Shown here piece after piece: positions 36,490-46,994 of a stretch of 64,000 nucleotides of DNA (position 1 is the first letter of the stretch; every line of letters begins with the position of its first letter). Under the pieces are notes generated by a model. That model saw only the letters and a list, made by a program, of their open reading frames with translations. It had not been told where the DNA came from and did not search any database. The stretch comes from Liolophura sinensis (lineage: Eukaryota; Mollusca; Polyplacophora; Chitonida; Chitonidae), in contig NC_088303.1 in NCBI RefSeq assembly GCF_032854445.1, positions 24,655,265 through 24,719,264 of the forward strand. The letters run 5' to 3'. A program made the translations under genes and the position numbers.

Positions 36490-36811
36490 GGCTATCTGAA
36501 GGTCGTGAGTTCGATCTCACCCGGGGCATTGCTTTTCTATGAAATAGGAATGTTTGAGCAACTGTTTTTAATCTTTCTGCTTTTACGTACTGTTTTGGTT
36601 AAAAGTTTGGACGGTAAACCAGTAGGCTGCGCGTCTTTCTCATAATTACACCTGCACGGGCTGTCTGAGTGTTCATCTCCATGTACTTGGAAACATTTGC
36701 AATATATCTTACAATTACTTTTGTCCAATTATTTTTGATGTATATAAACTCTTTTCGGCTCATGCCATCGAAAGGTATTAAATGTTTAATAAAGAATTCT
36801 AAACCTTTCAC
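36490..36811 (+). repeat. tRNA-Met module between LINE copies 3 and 4
   Basis: Holds the 3' half of a well-preserved tRNA-Met (36490-36528, from GGCTATCTGAAGG to CCGGGGCA), the usual spacer, a relic lacking its T arm (36608-36673) and the shared tail up to AAACCTTTCAC. Confidence 0.85.
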
Positions 36812-36815
36812 AAAA

Positions 36816-36870
36816 CTTGGGTTTGTTCACTCCCAAACACTGGCCGTACGGTTTCAACTCCGCGGAAATC
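36816..36870 (-). repeat. inverted copy of an ORF1 segment at the 5' end of LINE copy 4
   Basis: Reverse complement of 37101-37155 with about two mismatches. The arms are about 230 bases apart. Such an inverted 5' end is the mark left by twin priming in LINE insertion, though this one is small. Confidence 0.85.
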
Positions 36871-38156
36871 GTACTAGGTGGGATAATAAATATAAAATCG
36901 GACCTCGTCAGTTTTCAGAAAAAAAAAACTATATCAAGAAAATGTTTTATGTTCGTGCGTCGACAATTGCAACACATAATGCACTGGTAAACAAGGAAAG
37001 CTTTCTTCTCGGGGGAACGACATGGGATGCTGTGCATGCAGAGATACTGTGCATGTGTACTTGAACCTGACGGTGCACCAGATGAAATGTCTGACGACAC
37101 GATTTCAGCGGCGTTGAAACCGTACGGCCAGTGTTTGGGAGTGAACAAACCCAAGCTTTCTGACGGTGAGCTGTCCCATGTGAGAACAAGCATTCGGGTG
37201 TACAGGTTCCGGTGTCACAATGAGCGATATGTTCCAAATTTCATCAACCTTGTCATGTTCACGTTGTCATGTTCCTGGACAGAGATATGAATGTCGAAAA
37301 TGTGGACAAAATAGCCATAAGGCGGCGGAATGTATGTCGGTTTGGTGTTATAACTGCAATGTTTTTTCTACGCAAGAAAATCCACACAGTGAGAAAGACT
37401 GCGATGACTTGTGTTGCATGTGCGGATCGGAGCAGCATACGTACGTGGTCTTACGCGGCGTGGGTGAAAGGCGTAACTTCTGGCAATGCTCGGGCTACTA
37501 GAACACAAGTGAACGTTGTTATGAAAACAGAGGAAAGCCATGGTGAAAATGCCTCTGATGTTGACTCTGACGTTGACGTGGGTTCTGAAGGCGGTTACCA
37601 GATAAATAACGTTGAGAACGAGAGCGATGATGTTGTGGTTGATGTTGATGACGACGTGGGTTTTGACGGCCGGTACCAGATAAATAACGTTGAGAACAAG
37701 GGCGATGATGTTGTGGTTGACGTTGATGACGACGTTGACGTTAACATAAACATGGCGGATTCTGGTGAACGGACGAGATTACGTGCTGCCGTCTCAGGCG
37801 AAGATGCCGAACCTGTGTCTGTGGCGGTCGATTCAGGGGAACAAGTGGTTGATCCGGCATTTTCGTCACCAAATCCTGAAATTTCTACCCAGGTAGACGG
37901 CGGGATAGTACAGCCCGATGTCCATAATGTGCGCTTACCCGAACCAGTGAAGCAAAAGAAGGCTAAACTGATGACAGGAAGTAAAAATGAGGGCGAGCAG
38001 GATGGCGTGTCTGACCCTGCCGTAAATTGTGTGGTTTTAAGCAATGTTATGGAAATATCTCCCTCACCGTCTGAAGATTGTGGAACTCTCCTCCTAGAGT
38101 ATCGGAAGAAGAAATCCTTCGCCGCCTGGGGAAGGGGAAGTTTGTCACGAGACTGA
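36871..38156 (+). pseudogene. LINE ORF1, gag-like zinc-knuckle protein (copy 4)
   Basis: Contains APDEMSDDTISAALKPYGQC, YRFRCHNERYVPNFIN, an intact first knuckle CRKCGQNSHKAAEC (37291 onward), a second cysteine-rich block, and an acidic tail with two tandem 78-bp repeats (37576-37653, 37654-37731) each coding for a YQINNVEN...VVVDVDDDV unit. Copy 2 has one. Frame changes near 37260 and 37440 break it. Confidence 0.84.
37576..37731 (+). repeat. 78-bp tandem duplication in ORF1 of LINE copy 4
   Basis: Two in-frame 26-codon units, each starting ACGTGGGTT. The duplication extends the acidic region of the gag-like protein. Confidence 0.85.
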
Positions 38157-38199
38157 GTATGACTTTCGCCACCTACTTACATCATAATGGGTATGTTTG

Positions 38200-40860
38200 A
38201 TTTGCTTCTCCTACTTTCCCTCATGTCGGCAATTCGCTTTGCAAAACTAAATGTGGATGGATTAAGGGATAATGATATGCAGATTTAGCTGAGGAAATTT
38301 GTGTTTGATCTTAGCATTGATATTTTGTTCTTACAAGAAACTCCCTTTGAAAATTATAATGACTCGAGAAGTTTAAATATCCCAGGTGATTGTTGGTCAA
38401 GTAGAAGTTGTGGGGTGGGGATTATAGTAAGATATTCCGTTGACTTTGTCATACGGAATGTGGTTAGGTGCCCGAGTGGTCGTTAGTGTTTGAGCAGAAA
38501 TCATCAATACGCTCTTAATTTATTATGTTATGCTCTTAATAATCTAAAAGACAGGAAAGAATTTCTAACTCATCTGGATTGTTTAATACGTGGGAGTGAA
38601 ATTGTTATTCTTGGGGGTGATTTAAACTGTGTTGAAAACCTTGCATTAGACAGAATCGGTTCTGGTAACAATGTTAGAAATATAGGTGTTGAGATCAGTA
38701 GCTTAAAGAGCGATTTTGGTGTGTGTGATATTTATAGAAAGTTTCATCCCAATAAGCAGTGTTACACTTGGTCAAGGTGCCAGTCTGCAAGCAGGATGGA
38801 CAGGTTTTATGTCCCTAATTGTATTCATGGTTATGTAACTTATCGAGACGTAAAACATGTCTTCTTTTCTGATCATTCAAGTCCTGTTATTGAAGTAAAC
38901 TTTGCGGATGTAATTTCTGGCGGTCCCTTTTATTGGAAGTGCAATATTTCTGTTCTCAATAATCATGATCTTGTGGCCAAATTAAATGAAGTGTATGCTA
39001 GTATTTTTACTATATCAGCTATGATATAAGCCTAATAGATGGATGGGGGTGTTTCAAAGAGGACTGCAAAGAAGCAATACGTATAGTTTGTTCTGAAAGA
39101 TCATTAAGTAAAAAGCGTCAGATGTGTGAATTGGAAAAGAAATCAATGCCTTAAAATCCAATCTCATTGTCAACCCTGACAGAAATGATAACATAAAAAA
39201 GACAATAAATGCTTTATGCAGAGATTCCAATGCTGGGTCGGTGATTAGGGTCAAGGTTGTTCATTTTGATCAGGAGGAAAAGTCTAGGAAGTATTTCATT
39301 AGGAGGGAAGGGAAAAAAATGATCAAGGAACTTATTTGTCACGATGGTGGGTCTAAGCGTCTCAAGATGAAATTGCTGAATGTATTAGGTTGTACTACAA
39401 ACGCTTATACAGAAAGCAATAAACCGATCTTGAGTGTCGCGAGAAATTTCTTGTTGGGATTACCGAAGTTAGATGACAACAGTAAAAGTCCTTGAGAGGG
39501 CGTGACCAAGCAAGAGTTATTTGCTGCTATAAATGGTATGTATAAATATCGTTCACCGAGTTTTGATGGTCTACCCGCTGAGTTTTATGTAAAGTTCTGG
39601 CCTTGAATTGGGGATGTATTCACAGAGGTTGTAAACCACTGCTTTTGTTCCGACTCCTTAAGTAAATCACAGCGAACAGGTCTTCTAACATTGTTGTGCA
39701 AAGATCCCGAGAATGCAAGCAACATTTTATGGAATGTGGATGACAAGGTAGTCTCAAAAACACTTTGTAATCGTTTGAAAAGTGTTATAGAAACAACTGT
39801 GCTTCAAACTCAAACGTGTGGTATTCCGGGTCGAAGTATTTTTGACAGCTTACACCTCTTACGAAATGCGTATGACTTTGTCGAGCGTGTTTTTAGAATT
39901 TAGATCAGGAGAATGCATTTGTGATCAACTGGTCCTTTTTGTTTAAGTGTTTAGAAATATTTAATTTCGGCCCAGATTTTTGTAAATGGATCCAGTTGCT
40001 ATTTTCAGCAGTGTAACTGTAAATAGTCATATTACTGAATCCTTTACCTTAAGTAGAGGGGTTCGTCAGGGCTGTTCATTGTCACCTTTATTATGCGTTT
40101 TGTCTTTATAGCCTTTTATAGCGGCGATTAGAGAATCTAGCGCTATTGCTGGTGTACCTATGCCTGGAATCGCTAAACAGGCAAAGGTGTCGGCTTTTGC
40201 GAACGATACCACTGTTATTCTCTCTAAGGAGAGTTCGGTGCTGGAGGTCGTAAATTTGGCTGAAAATATGCCAAAGCCTCTCGGGCAAAACTAAGCTTAT
40301 CAAAAAGCACAAAGTTACCTATCGGTAATTGGGATGAATCATTAGCTCCTGACGTGGGTCTTAAGACAGTTAGGAAATCAAAGATCTGCGGAATATTTTT
40401 TGGAAAGGACCAGGCAGGACTTATTTTTCTGACCGCATGTTGAAGAAAGTTAAAAAAACGCGTGGTCCACAGCCCAGTGTGTTTTGATACGCTCTAAATG
40501 TATTGCTCAGTGTTCTCAGGCTGTGTTTAGTTTCTTGTGGGAGAAGAAACCAGAGAGTCTGAAAAGAGTTGTTGTCTACAATAAATTCTGTGAAGGTGGC
40601 TTAAATGTTCATACTATGGACTGTAAGGTTAAGGCCTTGGCCATACAACATATCTTGAAATTAATGTATGGCACAACGGCGGACTGGAAATACTTTGCTA
40701 TATGTTGTTTAGGATTTTCTTTGAGAAACGTTTGTTCTGCGTTCTCTAGGCTAAATATTCCACACTCAGGCCATGTACCTCTGTTCTAAAGATATGCGTT
40801 AAAAGCTTCGCAAGGATTTTATCAGGATCAGCATTTACCTTCTGTTATGTACATTAGTAA
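38200..40860 (+). pseudogene. LINE ORF2, endonuclease and RT (copy 4)
   Basis: Endonuclease start FAKLNVDGLRDND (38236), DILFLQETPF (38319), GGDLNCVENLALDR (38613) and FSDHSSPVIEV (38866); RT with TCGIPGRSIFDSLHLLRNAY (39811), SRGVRQGCSLSPLL (40050) and SAFANDTTVIL (40192), where the catalytic FADD has become FAND. Post-RT part at 40484-40790. Multiple stops. The loss of a catalytic Asp shows it is dead. Confidence 0.86.
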
Positions 40861-40861
40861 G

Positions 40862-41745
40862 TAAACTGATGGCAAAAGAAACTTTGCAAAGACTTCAAAT
40901 CAATTTATTTTTCCAAAGCAAAAAACAGGATGACTGAAGTTTAATATATTGAAAAGACCAATGACTTTAGATATTGAAAGTCTTAAGTAAGAACGGACAA
41001 AGCAGCCCTCAAATCATTTTACAGTGCAGGGGTAGAAAAATAGCCATTCCATCTTGGTTAACAATGGGCAGAGTATACAAAAAGTTGATTTTTGAAAAAA
41101 TTAGTCGATATCAAAACCAATCAATATCTCGTGTGGCCTATAGGTGTTCTATGGGGGACATATCTGGGGAACGTTGACGTCGTTGGCGTCCAGGAAGTTC
41201 TGCACACCTCGAGCTGTATGGGGTCTGGCGTTGTCATGCTGGTACAGGACAGCACCTGGCTGCTGTTGAAGGATTGGCAGGACAAGGGGACGTAGAATTT
41301 CATCCACGTAACGTTGAACTGTTGTTCCCGTAGATGATGACCAGTGGTGTCCGTTCCTCTCCACAAATCCCACCCCACACCATCAAGCTGCCGCCACCAA
41401 ACGGTACCACCTCCTGGACGCATGATGCATCCGTTCGTTCGCCTCTTCGACGGTAAACTCGCTGTCTGCCATCGCCTCGGAACAGGCAGAAGCGGCTTCC
41501 ATCTGTGAAAACAACACGTTGCCAATCACGTCGCTGCCAACGGCGTATAATTCGAGCCTATCGCAACCTCTGGCGACGATGTTCGGCTGTTAACAACTGC
41601 CCTCCGAATAGTCGATAGCCCTAATTCCGTGAGCCAAGAGATCCCTGGACAGAGTCTGCCAGGAGTCAGTCGAGGCATTACGTTGGTGGTTTTTAGTCAG
41701 TGTGCAAATCCAGCACACTGTGTGTAACGTTTGTATACACTTATT
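40862..41745 (-). mobile_element. Tc1-like DNA transposon remnant
   Basis: Minus-strand transposase with all three catalytic regions visible but in different frames: TDESRFCLFRGDG (about 41500), LYQHDNARPHTARGVQNFL (about 41220) and PDMSPIEHL (about 41150). The spacing fits the DDE domain of Tc1 transposases, which cut and paste the element at TA sites. The left end may lie near 40862. I found no clear inverted repeat pair, so the ends are approximate. The N-terminal DNA-binding part is only weakly visible. It replaces the 3' end of LINE copy 4. Confidence 0.8.
41121..41560 (-). pseudogene. Tc1-like transposase fragment
   Basis: The stretch DRVLFTDESRFCLFRGDG and, further on, GGSLMVWGGICGEERTPLVI are typical of the Tc1 catalytic core. 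At least two frame changes and an internal stop separate the motifs, so no active enzyme is made. Confidence 0.78.
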
Positions 41746-41751
41746 GCATGG

Positions 41752-41776
41752 CTTGGCGTTCAGCATGAAGGTTTAT
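41752..41776 (+). repeat. SINE family B, tiny fragment
   Basis: GCTTGGCGTTCAGCATGAAGG only, the first bases of the family B body. Confidence 0.55.
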
Positions 41777-41789
41777 TATGGATCGACTA

Positions 41790-42520
41790 ACTACGTCGAC
41801 CCATGATAATTCACGTGAATTTTAACACCATATTTCTCACACAATTAACGTCGTAAATGTGGGGGGAAAAACACATATTTAACTTTTTTATTCATAAGAA
41901 TGTTTAGCCCTCCTCAAGGCTGGACTGATGGCTAGTGTTCCAGAACAGTGAGATTCCGAACTAGCGCAGCGAGAAAAAAAATTTTTGATACCTGATTTTT
42001 TGTCTCTTAGAAAGGAATCAAATTTCAACCATAAGGTATACATCAACTTGATTCAAATCATTTAATATGTGATTATTTACATATCAGAGAGGAATACAAT
42101 TTCAACCAAGCATCAAATGAATTAAAACCATTTAAAAATGAAGGCAGAAGAATGTTAACTTGAAACACTCTTTATGCAAAGTAAATAATTTGCCCTGTGT
42201 TAGCACTACTGGCGTAGAAGACAGAGGATAACTGTTGATTATCAAGAAATTTTAAATCTTCATTAACATAGTTTGAAAGAAAAGGTATTTGACTCGTCCC
42301 ATCACCAGCTTTGTAAACAAATGTCCCAAAAAAAGGAATATTTACATTCGCTTAGGCAGTTTCCCATTCAGCAGGCATCTAACATAGACAAGATGATGGG
42401 GAAAGGCCAGTCGCAGTTTTTCCTGCAAAGGATGAAAATATGATTCTGTTCACAGCAGCAAACAAACCATTGTTATGTGAGTGTCATTTCCTTAACTTTT
42501 GCAATATTATTATCACTGCC
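41790..42520. other. no feature recognised
   Basis: AT-rich sequence without a recognisable gene or repeat family. Confidence 0.4.
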
Positions 42521-42522
42521 TT

Positions 42523-42762
42523 CAAGTTCAGCATGAAGGGGTGCAACGACTGGTTGACCTGTATCAGTATAATGGCTCGGGCGGGGCGGCTTACTTGCCT
42601 TCGGTGAGGCGCCTCAGTGAAGCAGCACTAGATAAGAGCGGTGGAAATCCGTCCTGCAACAAGGAGGCACATTACATGCACTCTAATAATTCCTTCGTCA
42701 TCATATGACTGAAAAATTGTTAAGTACGACGTTAAACCCCAAGCACTCACTCACTCACTCAA
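42523..42762 (+). repeat. SINE family B, head missing
   Basis: Body from TTCAGCATGAAGG through GACTGGTTGACC and CAGTGAAGCAGCACTAGATA to GAGTACGACG-like AAGTACGACGTTAAACCCCA and a (CACT)n end. Confidence 0.92.
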
Positions 42763-44680
42763 GTATATCCCAATTTTCGGGGAGGGTTGGGGGTGTAAAT
42801 AAGGCGCATCGTTATAATTATGTTTCAAACGACAAAAAGCCGGCCGATTGCAAAGAATCTGTTACAACACGATTTCATCTCAAGTAAGAAAATTTTATGA
42901 AATGAAAATATTTTAATTTCTTGCAGCAAAAGCATGGCTCATCATAAAGGTCTGTGGTGTGCGGCGAACATAGAAAAAAATCACGCCCAGTCAAAAATAA
43001 ACTGAATTAATTAAGATTACAAATTACTGGTAACAGTTAACTAGAGAAAAAGGCTAATGGATTTATTGCTCTACTTCTAACTTCTAACAGTAAGAAAGAA
43101 ATTCGTGTAAAAACCTTTAAAAAAAAAGACAACGGCTTCCTGTAAATGAACAAGAGCACCGCGAAAAGACTAGACAGCGAATCGCTACATTCTAAAACGT
43201 TTTAGCCTATCGGTATGCTTAAATAAAAATGCTGACTACTTGAAGAGACTCTATAAGTAACGTAAAATTAGTCATCAATTAGTCTTAGTCTTCATTCACA
43301 ATTTTTTGTCTTAGCTGGGATATAGTACTTCAAGCACAATTAGGAGCTGATATATACATGCATGTAGGTTACTTTACAAGATGTAAAGCTTTTCGCTACG
43401 TGCGCTACCACGGGCAATCTCGGTGGTATGTGACATTCACCGTTATGATCCCCAAAATAGCGCAAAAACCAATTCGATAACCTTTCGCGACATAAAATAA
43501 AAAAGATAATAAATGTAAACATAATTACAAAGTTTATTCAGTCCATAATCGTTACATAGAAGTTCAAACAAAACAATAAAGAAAACACTAAGAAAGGAAG
43601 CTAATATTTGACCGTTAAATACGGTCTATTTCGTTAAACGCACTCAAACTGAGTACTTGGGTGAAACTACTTCCGGTAGTTTGTTCACATTTTTTCATGC
43701 CTCTTTGATGGGCGTCTGGCGATTCTCACCAATACACCCATAAAACGTGATCATAAACTTTGACTGATAGTATCAAAGATCCATGGCGACTGGCAACTTC
43801 GGTTTTTCTCGAAGTTTTTAGCTTTAAGAATAAATACATATATTTGTTTTGGACACAGTTTGTAAAGAATGGGCGATAAATCTCACAACAGAAAGTCGAG
43901 TCGAAAGAACAAAGGACTACGCGCTTTGCTAGGGCTATGGTAGCTTAGACTTTCTTGTGCACACAAAGGGTGATTTATTCCTATTTTTCTCCAGTCAATA
44001 GGTAGACTTTCAGAAATGAGACAAATAATAAAGTTAAAGCTGAATTTGCATTTTCCTAGCCACTTCCGGAAATGATAAAGGATTTTTCAACTAGCTTTCT
44101 AAATAGAAGATAAAATCATTAGTCTACAGGCAGATACATGTGCTTTTTTCAACACTTTCATGCATAAATATAAACACATGTATTGAGAAATAAATACGCT
44201 GATAAAGTAGTCTAGTAAGTCGATTTAGGCCTCGTTAACTGTTTATGAAGCAGGTTTCTTGTTGCAGCAAGCTCACTGATTTTTCCTGCCACTCCATTAA
44301 AAGATTTCTGTAAAAGAAACTCTTAAATCTTTTCTGCACTTTATCTAAACTACCTGTTACAAACAGAAGTGCATAAGTTTGCTATTTATGCAATATATGA
44401 ATGTTTACCTCGACAACAAATACCCTTGTTTCCCAGCAAATCCACAGCATGTAAACAGAATGACCCACGATGACGAGAAAAAAAGCTGCCGAGGGCCATT
44501 GCAATATCAGCTTGCTGTAACTCAGGCCCACTTTTTAAAAAAAAAGTAGGAAACTGAAAAAAGACGAATAGTTCCAGTGATTAAAAGTCTAATTAACATA
44601 CGTAGCGCTTTTCAGATTGTATTTTTAACCAGGTACAACAGTATGTCTGCCAAAGAAGTCGCACGTTTTACAAGCAAAGT
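42763..44680. other. no feature recognised
   Basis: Non-coding AT-rich DNA; short frames only, none with domain similarity I can see. Confidence 0.4.
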
Positions 44681-44684
44681 GTGA

Positions 44685-44850
44685 ATTATTTGATTGTTGT
44701 TTTACACTGACAAAAATAGTCCGATGGGAGGAAACCTGGCAGAACTTGGGGAAAACTTAAGGGCAACTTCTGCAATTACGTTCTCACGTACGACTTGAGA
44801 GAAAGAAAGGAAAATCTTAGCTCGAACTTGAACTCACAGTGACCGTAACA
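44685..44850 (-). repeat. SINE family A, diverged, internally deleted
   Basis: Minus-strand copy: TTATTTGATTGTTGTTTTAC end, GATGGGAGGAAACCTGGCAG core and the CGAACTTGAACTCACAGTGA head. The CCGTACTCAAGAATATTTCA segment is largely lost. Confidence 0.75.
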
Positions 44851-45424
44851 TCTATATTAAACGCTATCACAACTTAAATAGATATCAACAGCAACTGAGT
44901 TAAGATACACGCCATCATCATGATCAGAAAAACTGTCACTACACTCTGGTTCATTCACACTCAAATAGTATGTAGTATGTCAAACATATTATCGCATTTT
45001 ATTGTCCCTCTTGCAAGTTTCTTTGTAAATCTCGTCAACATGAGTTTCATCAATACGCCATGTTGCACCTTTGGTGTCGAAGAATGCAATGTATAGCAGC
45101 TAAACCCTGTTATAACACATTAGTTTGTATCCCGGTATATGCGTCGTCTTCTTCTGTATATGTACATAATCAGCATACAGACATATCTAAAACAATGATA
45201 TATCATTGAAAACAGTATTAACACGAGTGTAACACGTGTTTTGTCTGCTCTTGGTCGTTGATTCGCCTTCGTTCTACATAAGTTATGTTGAGCCAGCTAA
45301 TCACCATAGTAATTATTTATGGTATATGAGAGCGGGAAAGGCCTCAGAAATAAAGCTGCATGACCATTAAAGAAGAGGCATTCCAGCCACTGGTTTAATT
45401 CCCATATTGGACAACCACCTCTAG

Positions 45425-45500
45425 ATTTCACCGCTGTCGTATATGTCAAAGTAGTCTTTGAGTACGGCGTAAAGCACCTATCAAACAAATCAAAAACTTC
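45425..45500 (+). repeat. SINE family A, 3' fragment
   Basis: CGTATATGTCAAAGTAGTCTT then GAGTACGGCGTAAAGCACC and an A-rich end. Confidence 0.7.
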
Positions 45501-45539
45501 TACCACTTCGGTTTCCTCATCCAATAAACCCGACCCCCT

Positions 45540-45561
45540 CCCTCCCCCCCCCCCCCCCCCC
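45540..45561. repeat. C homopolymer
   Basis: CTCCCTCC followed by a run of about 20 C, a likely unstable tract. Confidence 0.9.
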
Positions 45562-45581
45562 ATCATGTAAGTAACTCAGTT

Positions 45582-45614
45582 CAAATAAATAAATAAATAA
45601 ATAAATAAATAAAT
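45582..45614. repeat. (AAAT)n microsatellite
   Basis: About eight AAAT units after TTCAAATAAATA, resembling the tail of a lost family A SINE. Confidence 0.9.
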
Positions 45615-46079
45615 CATAGTGTACAACACAGTAAGACATCAATAGGATCGGGAAGTTCACAAATGAGGAATATCTTGATACGTACATCAGTGTGAGGGCA
45701 GTCAAATATCAGCTGAACGATACACCTACAACGAAGAGGCGCAAATGCAGTTAGTATGTGAACTCAGGCAGGACATATGTTGCGATGATTTAACAAGGCC
45801 GTTTGACAAATATCAGGCCACGTGAATTTCGTTGAGTCTTGATTACCCACACCTTACCAGACTGTCTTAATTTTAATAGTGCAGACAACACTAGGCACTT
45901 TAAGCATCGATAAAGTATCAATCAAAAAGGCTAAAATACATCCCTTTTCATTTTTTTAATGGTGCATAAAAAAGATATTACAGTTCAAAGTAAGTAGAAT
46001 CGCGCAAACTCAAAGCGCCGCCACGCTTTCAATTTTAAGCAATCAAGAGCGAGGTATTTCCATATCCCGAGAACGCAGT

Positions 46080-46260
46080 CGTTTCCGCTGACGTCGCACG
46101 AGCATTTTGTTTTCCCTTTTAACTGTATATGTGCTTGGGGTGCGATATAATCAAAGACGAACACCAAAGAAAGTAAAAACGGAGCACTAACGATAGTGTG
46201 ATAACTGGCAAATGGCCACACGTAACCGGTGAAATACGGCCTCTTCTATGGGTTTTATTA
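46080..46260 (-). repeat. diverged repeat, copy 1 of a pair
   Basis: It aligns with 46490-46640. Shared blocks on the plus strand are AAAGACGAACACCA, AAGTAAAAACGGAGCA and AGTGTGATAACTGGCAA. Identity unknown. Confidence 0.5.
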
Positions 46261-46315
46261 GTTCTACAGGTTCATGTAAATAGTGGCAATTTCACGCAGC
46301 ATGAAGCTGAATTAA

Positions 46316-46347
46316 GTAAAAAAAAAAGAAAAAAAAAAAAAAAAAGA
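46316..46347. repeat. A-rich run
   Basis: Runs of A broken by single G, lying between the two diverged repeats. Confidence 0.8.
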
Positions 46348-46489
46348 ATGCAGTGATGTTCATTTCGATTTATTAAACATCAGATCTAGATTCACTCAAA
46401 ATGCTGTATTGTTATCACTTTAGCATATAATCACTTTAAAACAATGCCAAACTATTAGACCTCGGGCATGCGTAGTCCACCAGCAGAAT

Positions 46490-46640
46490 CCTGTTTTATG
46501 CAGGAATACAATGCAATTAAAGACGTACAGCACAGAGAGTAAAACCAGAGCAACAACGACAGTGTAATAGCAGGCAAGTGATCACACCTCTTGGTCGACA
46601 GCGTGTTTCCGGCTGCTCTAACAAGGCGTACCACATGACC
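46490..46640 (-). repeat. diverged repeat, copy 2 of a pair
   Basis: Partner of 46080-46260. Its GAGAGTAAAACCAGAGCAAC block also resembles a block present in every macrosatellite unit (for example near 12905-12935, opposite strand). Confidence 0.5.
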
Positions 46641-46824
46641 TCGTGAGCATTCAAGACTAAAAGTTGACTTTTGACGAAGCAAGTCAGAACAAAATAACCC
46701 GTCGTATGTTATATTAATTGTTGTCTTTTCTTTTATACCCGTCGACAATGCTTCATGATTCAAAAGATCAAAGATACTGTTCAGTTCGATCCAGAGTTCA
46801 CATGAATAAATAATTTCCAGATTT

Positions 46825-46994
46825 CAAACAACTCGTCTATACTGTAAGTGGTAGGCTTAGCCACTAGTTGCGATACTCAAACAACTCTTCCATACTGTAA
46901 GTGGTAGGCTTAGCCACTAGTTGCGATACTCAAACGACTCTTCCATGCTGTAAGTGGTAGGCTTAGCAACTAGTTGCGATATTCAAACAACTCT
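46825..46994. repeat. 53-bp tandem repeat, three copies and a start of a fourth
   Basis: Copies at 46825-46877, 46878-46930 and 46931-46983, each CAAACAACTC...GTAAGTGGTAGGCTTAG...CTAGTTGCGATA(C/T)T, with two to four differences between them. Confidence 0.95.

Larger units (their letters stand above)
36812..40860 (+). mobile_element. LINE copy 4 (Tx1/L1-like), 5' inversion, 3' end cut by a Tc1-like element
   Basis: Starts with a 55-bp segment inverted relative to the body (36816-36870 against 37101-37155), followed at 36871 by ORF1 sequence already inside the coding region. ORF2 continues to the post-RT region and stops at about 40860, where the Tc1-like DNA begins. Confidence 0.87.

Noticed and set aside
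27310-36811. tRNA-Met modules as a standard tRNA-derived SINE family
   Set aside because: They lack target duplications and an A-rich or simple tail of their own, and share spacer and tail with the macrosatellite unit, so array remnants fit better. A SINE origin long ago cannot be excluded.
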